A DNA stretch of 64,000 nt from Ilyonectria destructans. Its lineage: Eukaryota; Ascomycota; Sordariomycetes; Hypocreales; Nectriaceae. The notes below the pieces were generated by a model. It saw only the letters and a program-made list of their open reading frames with translations, was not told the DNA's origin and ran no database searches. Positions 21,522-30,136 of the stretch are shown piece by piece. How positions within the stretch are numbered: the stretch's first letter is position 1; each line of letters starts with the position of its first letter. The DNA is taken from positions 248,001-312,000 of the forward strand of contig JAHEWK010000035.1 of assembly GCA_020740775.1 (NCBI GenBank). The letters are read 5' to 3'. The translations under genes were made by a program, and so were the position numbers.

Positions 21522-21740
21522 ATGTCTCAACCTAACGACTACACAGTCGGTTGGATATGCGCCGTAAGTACGGAATACGTTGCCGCACAAGCTTTTCTCG
21601 ACGAAGAACACGAAGGACCAGAAGATGTGTCGCCCAATGACAACAACGATTGTACACTGGGCAAAATAGGGAAACACAATGTCGTCATCGCTGTCTTGCC
21701 CGATGGGGAGTATGGCACATCCCGCGCTGATGCTCCATAG
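21522..21740 (+). pseudogene. PNP_UDP-domain N terminus of an NLR-like gene
   Basis: The ATG at 21522 opens a frame with [20 protein letters not shown] and [16 protein letters not shown]. This is the characteristic N terminus of fungal PNP_UDP-type NLR-like proteins ([18 protein letters not shown], then H-VVIA-LP-G-YGT). The protein ends at a stop after only 72 residues, before the glycine-rich phosphate-binding loop. The rest of the phosphorylase domain and any NACHT, ankyrin or TPR parts are absent. It is a truncated gene start; a role as a standalone peptide is unlikely. Confidence 0.65.
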
Positions 21741-22454
21741 CACCACAGGTCATAAGTTGGGAAGACTTGGCTTGGCTGTCCGAGGAGTCCGATACGGAGA
21801 CCAGTGAGTTGGCTCGTCACATGCCGGCAGACCTGCGTGTGCTTGACGCATTGGTTGAGGCGTTTATAAACATCCTGCCACACAAGGCGTGCATGTCTCT
21901 GTGACTGCGAAGATCACCATCGCTACTATTTCAGGGCTCTGTGGAAGCGTGCTGTATAATGACCTTTGGTCCTTGACGCCAAATGAAAATGATCTAGTTA
22001 GAATTCTCGGGCATATGACGCTAATGCCGGCAACGAACTGACTGAGTCGCCTGTTCCAAAGCTACATGAACGTAGCACTCAACAATGTAGCCTAAGCTAA
22101 TTATTCCTCCAACCCCCTCCATCTGGCACCCATCTTCAGCGCGCATCCTTGCAGCTTGTCACCTCGACAGACTACCTGTGGGCACTATGGCAGAACTAGA
22201 TCCTAAAGCTCGGGCTTGGGATACCCTCAAACCTGTTGAGAATAGCGCGGACCTATTACAGCCTTATGCTAAGTAGGCTGAATTCTGCTGAGGTGTCCTG
22301 TTCTTCACGACATCACATACAATAGCCAGGCTCTTTTCTACTATTTCTTAGTGAGCAATTTAATAGTCCATTATAGCAATTCCTAATCTCCATTTCATAT
22401 TTCAGTTTGCCTTCTGTAAATAGTTCTACCCTATAACTAATAGATGCAACTGTA
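21741..22454. other. No gene seen
   Basis: Between the PNP_UDP fragment and a retroposed LINE tail. A 40-codon open frame near 21788-21904 carries no known motif. Nothing else is supportable. Confidence 0.4.
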
Positions 22455-22468
22455 ACACTATGTAACCT

Positions 22469-22639
22469 CGGCTCTCCGTTGATGCGAGAGGCCTTGCGGG
22501 TATCCTAGGCGAGGTTGAATGCGGCAGCAATTGTAGATAGTTTAGCTCAGCACGTCCTGTGCCCCAATAGGGGACTTTTACGGGCCTCACGCCCCCCCGG
22601 ACGAAAAATATACATACATACATACATACATATATACAT
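22469..22639 (+). mobile_element. 5'-truncated LINE tail with 14-bp target duplication
   Basis: A 171-bp insert is flanked by the identical 14-mer ACACTATGTAACCT at 22455-22468 and 22640-22653. It contains a GC-rich segment (GGGACTTTTACGGGCCTCAC at about 22566-22585), then GGACGAAAAATA and a (TACA)n tail. The order of GC-rich 3' end, short tandem tail and long variable target duplication is diagnostic of target-primed reverse transcription by a LINE, or a SINE using its machinery. Fungal Tad1-type elements end this way. Nothing coding remains. Confidence 0.85.
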
Positions 22640-22653
22640 ACACTATGTAACCT

Positions 22654-23296
22654 TAATCCCTCTTTTGCCGTTAGCTCGTTAATAATACAAGTGGCTTCAC
22701 GTTAAAACGGGTCAATAAGGGGCGTATAGGAGATACTGGAAGATACTGGAGAGTTTGTAGGGTGCTAAAGCGAGGGCCAGCAAATGAGCTAAGGCACAAG
22801 GTCCCAACGAGGTTTTACACAGACCGGGGCCTCCTGGAAGTATCTGAAAATCCATGACTGCAGCTCATGTCCGGACTGAGTGTAATGATATACTTTCCGG
22901 GTTTTGAAGGAGGATCCTTAGTAAAAGCCTTTTGTCAATATTAAGTCATGCTGCATGCTCGTACATGAGTAGCACTTATGCGACTTACTCTTACGTATGA
23001 ATTAAGTCATTCTCTCGTATAATACTACAAGAGAAACTGTAATCTGTCTCGCTCGACTTACAGAGGTGGCTGGAAGCCCTTGAGGAAGTCTACGGATGGG
23101 CTGATAATATACTGTCCAGAGGCACATATAAGGACGCTGTTGTTCCTCCTAGAAAAAAGATTTCTGCTTCATTACTAACGCTTACTTAACACTACAACCA
23201 GCAAAGCAACCCCTACAAGCCTCTCATTCCTCTCAATAACAATCAAGCAGTCATTTTTGGCTCTTTTTCTACCTCTAAACCACCACTTCCACCAAA
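22654..23296. other. Upstream region of secreted gene; no gene seen
   Basis: No coding region. It contains a TATA-like element and the presumed 5' UTR of the secreted gene starting at 23297. Confidence 0.4.
23127..23132 (+). promoter_or_regulatory. TATA-like box
   Basis: TATAAG at about 165 bp before the ATG at 23297, in an otherwise unremarkable upstream region. It plausibly is the core promoter of the small secreted protein gene. Confidence 0.35.
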
Positions 23297-23606
23297 ATGA
23301 AGTTCACCGTCACTCTCATCGCCGCCCTTGCTTCCGTCACTACTGCTGCCCCCGGAGGCAATCCCCCGCAGGCATGCACGCCCGCCACCTATGCTTGCAC
23401 TAGCGATGCCATGGGCTGGCAGGTCTGTGACGTCTCTGGCCAGTTCGTGGTAAGTAGTTTCATGTCTTGATGGTGTTGCTACAAAGAGATATGCTGATGG
23501 CATATAATTTTAGTTCGCTGGAACTTGCCCTCCCGGCACCTCGTGCCAGTTCTTCCAGGCTAGCAAGAGCCCCTACTGTGTCCCCCCTGGTTTCAATTTC
23601 CCTTAA
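23297..23606 (+). CDS. Small secreted cysteine-rich protein, two exons
   Basis: Exon 1 23297-23449 (51 codons) and exon 2 23514-23606 (30 residues plus TAA) encode 81 residues. The 64-bp intron has GTAAGT and TAG, with CTGAT as a possible branch, in phase 0. The N terminus MKFTVTLIAALASVTTAA is a signal peptide. The mature protein has six cysteines at 27, 34, 44, 56, 62 and 73 in the pattern ACTPATYACT...GWQVCD...GTCPPGTSCQF...YCVPPG. I recognise this arrangement only as a recurrent small secreted protein type of ascomycetes, possibly with carbohydrate-binding character, and do not claim a family. Each exon alone is too short to look like a gene. The AAA before the ATG is a good fungal start context. 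The gene is intact between two damaged transposons. Confidence 0.8.
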
Positions 23607-24169
23607 GGGTCGAGCCATTAATGAAGTTACATTGGCCGATCTGAAGAAGCGTATCAGCGCTCCCTTATCAGACGGAGTCTCTTTATCCTTCTTGTCGCTC
23701 CTTTAATGGCTCTTTTTTTTAGGTTTATGGGGGCTGTGTGGGCGATGATGATGGTGGCTGACGGATGATGGATGATGGATGGGCATGGCTCGGACTCGGG
23801 TTTAACTATGGTACTATACTCCTATGAACTCCTTCTTTAGGTTTACATATGCACTTTGCATATTAAATAAATTAAAAAATCAGTGGGGATTTATACGAAG
23901 CCTTAGTATATAGTAGCACTGAGCCATTGCTACTTAATTATTCCTGACGAGCGGAATGGGGCCTCAACTGCGAGGCTGCTGGTAGTATGGCTATCCTACT
24001 GTAGGCCTTGTGGATAGGAAATTTCCAAGTATAGGGCATAAATTGGACTTCGATTGGACCTATTATCTCCCCTAAAGAAAACGGGAAATCGAAAGGTAAT
24101 TCTTTAGATCATGTGTGCGTGAACAGTACCATTTAGCTCCCTTTTGAAATGCCGCTCTACCCAACCTGA
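23607..24169. other. 3' flank of secreted gene; no gene seen
   Basis: Contains GATGATGGATG-type short repeats near 23745-23785 and AT-rich sequence. No coding region. Confidence 0.4.
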
Positions 24170-25408
24170 CCGACACTATAAAGAGACTGAACCTGCTAAG
24201 GTCACCAGCTCGTCAATCGCCACCATTACGGAGCTCCGTTATTCGAAGAATCCTAGTTGTGGGGTTTGGCTCGCCGCTGTCGAAAGTAAATTTATTGGAT
24301 TCTAAAGTATGGGCAAAGAAGGCCAAGACACAACAAACAGCTCTGCTGGCTAGAACACGTGGTCTTCGCAAAGACCGAGTGACTCAAACATACGACCACT
24401 ATAACAAACCAGGTCATAATAAGGCCGGATGTTTTGGCTTACACCCCGACCTTCTTGAGGAGTTTAGGAGAAAATGAGCACTTTGGAGTGAAAGACGAGA
24501 AACCAAGCTTGAGAGGAGAAAGGAGAACTCTTCGTTGCTGTAACTTGATGAGGATTATACTGCCGCTATTTCCTTCTTAAATACGGCCTTTTTATCTTTT
24601 CAGCCCCAGTTTGGCCTGGTTGCATTAGAACTATCTAAACTACTGGAGTGAATCCACGTATTAGACAGTGGCGCCTCCTCTTATACATTCTACCACTAGG
24701 TAACGGAACTTTACATTACTTAAAAAATTCACCGGCTCTGCTATTAATAGTATAGCTGGCTTGGTTATTATACCTAAAGGGTAAGGTATATATAACCTTA
24801 AAACCAGACGGAATAATACTAAGGGAATGATAACCTTTTATAAGGCACTTTATATATTAGGTACTTACTATAGCCTTATCTAAGTCTCAGTTCTTAATGA
24901 AGATAGAGTAACTATTCTATTTGAAAAGGATGAGCTATTATTATAAACTACGGTTAAGTTATTCTTAGTACTATTAGGAAATTCGGTTTATATATTATTG
25001 ATAAAGATGATGAATAACTATATACTGCTAGTGCTCCTTACTCTGTTAGTAACCCCAAACTGTAGATCTAGTATAACTAGCTTGGTTATTTAGGAGAATA
25101 GAACTTATATTAACTTATGAAGATATCTATAGGTATCACTCCTCTATCTGACTCTAACGTTTGTAAAGTATGTGTAAAAGGGCGTATAAAGGAAAGGCCT
25201 TATTGTAAATGTATTTAAAAAGGAATAAGATTACTGGAGAGCTTTCATAGTGATATTGCTGGCCCCTTCCTAGACGAAGGAATTAACAGCCATAGATACT
25301 GGGCTTGCTTTATAGACGATTTTACTAAAATAACCTAGGTCTTCCTAATTAGGCAAAAGTCTGAATTTGGTAACTGTTTTTAAAACTTTAGGAATAAGCT
25401 AAGACACC
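24170..25408 (+). pseudogene. Copia element 2, RIP-like decay
   Basis: The relic reads left to right through many stops. The gag end retains QTYDHYNKPGHNKAGCF, a CCHC zinc knuckle in which the first two cysteines are tyrosines. Then come an aspartic protease (VLDSGASSYTFYH), a pre-integrase zinc module with CKVCVKGRIKERPY, and an integrase start (SFHSDIAGPF, RYWACFIDDF). The sequence stops being Copia-like at 25408, where an LTR-like sequence begins, so the rest of integrase, RT and RNase H is gone. TGY to TAY and CAG/TGG to TAG changes with TpA enrichment are what repeat-induced point mutation would leave. It is not functional. Confidence 0.75.
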
Positions 25409-25606
25409 TGTAACGGGCTGTGCCCGTAGGTGGCCTCGGGAACCCTCGGCCTTTCGTGGCCCACTTTTTACCTTTAAGCCACCATGACGAGTATATTTAC
25501 GGATGGACCTCCTCTACTCTCTTTCTCTTCTTCTTCTTTCCTTAAGTTTGGTATACTCTGTAGAGTGGCCTAGCTAGTTGCAATACACTACCTTGAGACC
25601 GTTGCA
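25409..25606 (+). repeat. Copia LTR-like sequence
   Basis: Begins TGTAACGGGCTGTGCCCG and may end at GTTGCA (25606), giving TG...CA termini over 198 bp. The first nine bases equal the start of the LTR proposed at 6134-5802. It directly abuts truncated Copia integrase. This suggests either an internal deletion joining integrase to the 3' LTR, or a separate solo LTR. The 5-mers on each side (ACACC, TAATG) do not match, which favours the deletion or a misplaced right edge. Confidence 0.5.
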
Positions 25607-25697
25607 TAATGTGCGACCGTAAGAGGGGTAGACTGCAATGACTTTTCCCATCTAAATTTGCCAAATCCAGAATTTATTAGAAAGATAACCTCGAGGT

Positions 25698-26033
25698 TCA
25701 GTCTGCAATTTGCTCCACTGTGGTGCGCGTGTTAATTGTTACCTTGTGTACTGTCCCGCTAATGTTACACCTAACCTCTGTGGTCATCGTCATGAAAGCT
25801 TGGGCTATGTCCCTGGTGAATCCAAACATTGAGTTTAGGGCAGCACGGCGGGAGTGAAATCGGGGGGATGAAGGTCTACCGATTTCATGAGACGATGCTT
25901 TGCGAGCAGAAAGCATATGGACGCCATTCATGAACATAACGGCCTCGGGAAGTACTGTACAGGGCTTCAAGTGCACAAGCTCTTCTTCGTATGCACATGT
26001 TGTATCTCTACCAGAACCGGTAAGGTTTGACAT
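25698..26033 (-). CDS. Hypothetical protein, possible gene fragment
   Basis: A 111-residue open frame from ATG 26033. It has sensible composition (PEAVMFMNGVHMLSARKASS, then NSMFGFTRDIAQAFMTMTTE) and recalls the distal extracellular segment of large fungal multi-pass membrane proteins, but the final transmembrane helix expected next is not encoded. I could not identify a family with confidence. It may be a truncated remnant or a small gene of its own. No intron or promoter evidence was found. Confidence 0.3.
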   Translation of the reverse strand: MSNLTGSGRDTTCAYEEELVHLKPCTVLPEAVMFMNGVHMLSARKASSHEIGRPSSPRFHSRRAALNSMFGFTRDIAQAFMTMTTEVRCNISGTVHKVTINTRTTVEQIAD

Positions 26034-26588
26034 AGCTCAGCAAATTGTCACTGTGAGCGGCAACAAGGCTTATGCCAGCTGGTGGCGGCACATTAACCAT
26101 GAAGTGGGCTGACATGGCTTCATTCGGCTTCTACCATCCCACCACAAGAAAGCCTTATGTTTTAAAAATAAAAAAAACCAACCCCAGGATAAGCTTCGAT
26201 GCTGAAGATTCAATTGGGCTACCTTTAACTCTGAGCTCGAACTGCTATTTGAACTTTAATAATTAAGCCACACATTCTAAAAATTCAGCTGGCAGGTGTA
26301 CTGCACTACAGGCAGATGTTGCTGACATGTGATGGACTGGGAATGGGAAGTTCCACTCACGCCGCATGTGCCGGTAACTGAAGGCATACGCAGCCATAAC
26401 GCTACCGTAGTATCGCCTGACGAAAATTATACTGTGTAGGACGACTTGTTTACATTAACTTCCATGCATTCAAAAAGAATGTCAGCTATTAGCCACAAAA
26501 GCCAGACTAGTCATCAAGTCTCTGCTTCATTGAATGATCATTGGATAAGTAAATGAGGATAGAAGAGTATGAATTGATACCATGCGAT
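26034..26588. other. No gene seen
   Basis: AT-rich, with no supportable coding region or repeat. Confidence 0.4.
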
Positions 26589-27290
26589 ACCCCTCCACCG
26601 ATAAGACCCCTCTACCGATAAGCAAAAAAAAAGTTTCCCCATACAAAATGCCCAATTTTACTTATACGGTGCTTGGCCAAAATTGAAGTTATTTACATGA
26701 AACAAGCTGTGTCTTATTGAGAGTTTCATGTTGTTTCGTATTATGCTATTCCTTTTTACATTATATCAGCGGTTTGGTCGCATGGCACTAATGTAAAATT
26801 TCTATCAATGCCTCCTCCACGAACAGTCCTCCCCAAAGCTTATAGGATTTTTATCTACACCAGCCTTCCATAATCGCCTTGAAAATGCCTCGAGCGTCTT
26901 ATACAGAGGATGACATTATTGAAGCAATATTGGATGTCACAGATAACGGCCTCTCCCAGAACCAAGCCGCCCAGAAGCATGGCATCCCTCAGCCGACTCT
27001 TTCGGGCCGATTAAGAGGTGTACCGTCAAAGTCTGAGGTCACCCATCCTGCCCAGCTGTTATCCAAGTCTCAGGAGTCCAGATTAGTCACCTGGATACTT
27101 CGACAAGAGGCCTTGGGCTATGCTCCTTCTCACAGTCAAGTTCGCGCCACCGTCGCTGCCCTCTTGAGCAGCGCTGACTTCAATTCAAGTAAGCCAAGTT
27201 CGGGGGTGTAACTTGATTACTTGAAATAAAATCGTCCGTGAACTTACTTAACTTGATTTGAATTGATATACTTGAATTGAAAGCGCTGAC
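26589..27290 (+). pseudogene. Fot1/pogo-type transposase, N-terminal fragment
   Basis: The ATG at 26885 opens PRASYTEDDIIEAILDVTDN, a Psq-type helix-turn-helix continuing to QNQAAQKHGIPQPTLSGRL. A CENP-B-type second DNA-binding helix follows (LLSKSQESRLVTWILRQ, SQVRATVAALL). This two-part DNA-binding region is typical of pogo/Fot1 transposases of the Tc1/mariner superfamily. The DDE domain is missing: the frame is entered by a MITE at 27179 and, skipping that, meets a stop four codons later. Repeated CCGATAAG motifs at 26589-26622 may be the left terminal repeat of the element. The start given by an upstream TTG is not needed. Confidence 0.75.
27179..27281. mobile_element. 103-bp MITE with 9-bp target duplication
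   Basis: The insert begins TTCAATTCAAGTA and ends with its exact complement TACTTGAATTGAA (13-bp inverted repeat). AGCGCTGAC occurs on both sides at 27170-27178 and 27282-27290. A 9-bp duplication is typical of Mutator-like elements; if the first A is coincidental, 8 bp would point to hAT. It has no coding capacity. It sits inside the pogo-type DNA-binding region. Confidence 0.88.
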
Positions 27291-27319
27291 CTGAGGCCAG
27301 GATGAAGCTATTGGTACTC

Positions 27320-29829
27320 TCACGCCTCCCCTCCATCCCAACCGATTAGGTCTCCACCAAAACTGACGACCTCGCCCACAGTGATCGCTTGATGGCCTAG
27401 CCAATTCCGTAGGCACTGTATTTCCTCTATTATCTCGGGGCTTAATCTGTGCCTTTGCGAGCTTACTGTCAACTTTGTGACACTAAACGTCCGCTCAGGA
27501 TCGATAGACATAGCAGGAATTGCCAGGATGTCGAGGGCAAACTTGCTCAGACGTGGATATTCTTCTTGGTGATCCTTCCACCATAGAATGGGGTTCAAGT
27601 TCTCTCGCCGGACTGGCCCTTGCCTCATATAAACTCCAAGCTCATCTTCTTCCTCCATCATGTACCGATCGTAGCTCTGCATCCACTGGTCGAATTGACT
27701 GGGCTCATCTTGCTGCATCGCTTTTCCTATCACGGTCCTCGCTGTCTCGAACTGCTCCTTACGTGGATACTGTTGTTCAAAGAATTCCCGGACACTGTTC
27801 TTAGCGTCCCGTAGCCACACTAGTTGCTCGTGGCTGGTCCAGTTCGCCTCAAGCCAGGACACGTTCCAGCGCGGGTGAAGAATAACGGCAGCCGGATAAA
27901 GTGGCGATTGGCCAAGTAGACTGTAATACTCATCAAGCTTTGACCAACAGTTATTGATAGAGATTTGTATGCATCGTCGGTGGTCATCATCAAGATTCTC
28001 AATTTGCAAGAATGCACCAGTATATTCGTCTCGAGTGTGCTGTGGCAAGTGTTTCTCGCGTCCACGACCCTGGTCAACTCGTGGAGTACTACATCCTGAG
28101 AAACTATTAGCAAAATAGGCATGAGACGAGCGAATATGAACTAGAAAGCCGTACTCGTGGTTGCCGAGGCTCTGGTATTCCGTAGCTCATCAGCAGTACC
28201 ATCAGGTGGCGAGAATATCAGTTTTTGCTCCTCGAAGAAGTTGAGCAAATATTCCATTCCGACCATCACTTCCCACAAGGCGCCGTAACGGCCTTCTTTG
28301 GCCCAACCCTGGCACCTCATGGTGATCTCGTAGAGTGGTTTTAGTAGACTCTGTATCTCCGCCAAGAGAAGCCAGTCCTGCGGTGAAAGATGATCTTGGA
28401 CAGGCACCCGTTGTCGGGGCTCTGCTGCCTTCGTGTCGAGATATGTGATGAAATGGTCAATCTGCTCTCGTTTGCGAATGGCACGCTGGATCATCAGAAA
28501 CGTCGAATTCCATCTGGTTTCATTGTTCTGCATCAGTTCGAGATCGATAGCAGCTCGGTCCTCCTCAAAGAGTTGATAATCGTCTTCATCGCGCTGGCTG
28601 CATGCCAGAGATTTCATCAACTCCCGCCGTTGCGGAGAGGCCCTGACGAACCGGACGATGTTATGCAGCTTGCCCACTGCTCCTCGTTTCCGCCAAAGTC
28701 GAAGCTCACGCTCTTCAACTTGGAAAGCCGCCTCGGTGAAGGCTTCTCGCTCAAACGAGTCAGGGTCTTTCCCCCAGAGGAACGCTCGAGCTGCAAGGTT
28801 GACAATATGCCCAAAGCACCGTGTTCGATGGTTTCTGATGTCCTCCTCGGCCATCGCAGGAGAAAGTTGACGATAGAGGCTCGCCAAGCATGTGTCATTG
28901 GACGAGACATTGTCGCAGACACCCGCGCCAATCCGATCTCGTATCCCGTACTCGCCGAAGATGTCATATATTGTCGTTGCTTGGTTATCTCCGGAATGAG
29001 CTCCCCACACACGGCGCAGGGCAAGAAGTCGCGATTGGACTTGATAGGAGGCGTCGAGATAGTGAGCGTGGAGGCCAAGGAAAGCGTACCGGTTTGGAGA
29101 AGTCCACATGTCAAAGCTAAAGCTAATCCTTGTGACTGCCTTCTCCAATTGACTCGATATTGCTCCCTTCTTCACCTCGAATAATTTCCGCATGGTATCA
29201 CGCACCGACTGCCGGCTCCACGGCACCTCTTTTGCCAATGACGCATCGTGTAAGTCGAGCATTCGTCGTAAGTACGGATTCGACGGCGCCGTGAAAGGAA
29301 GATTGGTAGTGACGATCCAGCCGACCGTCAGCTCCTTCGCTTTATTAACATTGGATCTTGCAGTAGGAAGCTCCAGGCAGCGCCGTTTCGAAGGGGGGTG
29401 AATGTCAGCGCGAGACGAATCTTCGTCTGCATTGCCGTCCGCCTCAGTGATCACATGGGACCTATATCCAGTAAGACGCTGAAAATAATAAATGTCGGAC
29501 TCATACGGATGCCATATACCTTCGGAGATGCTCAATTGGCGACGTGGTGTTTGTCGCGACGAACAACGAGCTCTTCCCGCGTTCATCACATTTCGAGCAA
29601 ACCAGAATCCATGGGCCTGAATCCAGCTCCGCCGGCCTTTGCGATTCTTGTTGGCAATATACTCCTCTGGTATATACTTCTTGCAGCCGATCTGGATCGT
29701 TGGGAGGTCAGCAAGAGTCGTTCTCCCAGGTTCAGCCTTGATGGACGCAGCGTCAAGCTGCTGTTTCAGCGATTTTCGCTGACTGCTAATCCCCAGGAGC
29801 GTTTCTAGCGACTGCTGTTGTGCTGCCAT
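27320..29829 (-). pseudogene. hAT transposase 2
   Basis: Read leftwards from ATG 29829. A basic N terminus (RKGRRSWIQAHG) leads to a BED finger whose cysteines and histidine (VCSKCDERGKSS, SPIEHLRR) lie one frame away, so a one-base shift near 29606 is likely. A short intron may follow (GTATAT at 29519 to CAG at 29479, only 41 bp). The RNase H-like core is intact: SFDMWTS, CFGHIVNLAARAF, NNETRWNSTF. A second intron with TGCTAATAG branch and TTTCTCAG acceptor lies around 28150-28085. The remaining exon carries the dimerisation domain (DPERTFSVTKLTV ... LRNWLG) to the stop at 27320. Everything except the BED frame looks whole. It is unrelated at sequence level to hAT 1. Terminal repeats were not located. 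Confidence 0.8.
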
Positions 29830-30136
29830 CGCCGATCATTGGCGGATCGTGGATGCTACTCCCAAAGGGACTCCTTGGGTTCTGAGTCAGGTGCGACGCG
29901 TCTCGACGGGCGAACAAACAACAAGATAACGCTGACACGTCAGAAGGCTACGCGCAGCGGGGGCGAAATTAGATCTGCCTCCACATCTGCGCTAGTTTCA
30001 CCATAGTAATGAGAACTCACTCTGATCTAGCCCAAGGGTGCTGATATTGCTGTCAAAGCCGGCTTTTCGCCTCAAGTGTGCAAAATGAACATTTCGTAGG
30101 AAATAGGCGAAATCGCCGTCAATTGAGGTGCCTTAT
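29830..30136. other. Junction between hAT 2 and Helitron A
   Basis: Non-coding. On the minus strand, downstream of Helitron A's last codon, there are palindromes GGCGATTTCGCC and AAAGCCGGCTTT and then a CTAG at 30029-30032, which could mark the Helitron 3' end. The order fits but the hairpin-to-CTAG spacing is longer than the usual ten or so bases. Confidence 0.35.

Noticed and set aside
28390..29184. 264-codon plus-strand ORF
   Set aside because: Antisense shadow of the hAT 2 catalytic core, which has clear motifs on the other strand.
30029..30032. CTAG as definite Helitron A 3' end
   Set aside because: Plausible, but palindrome spacing is atypical and no comparison copy exists; kept only as a note.
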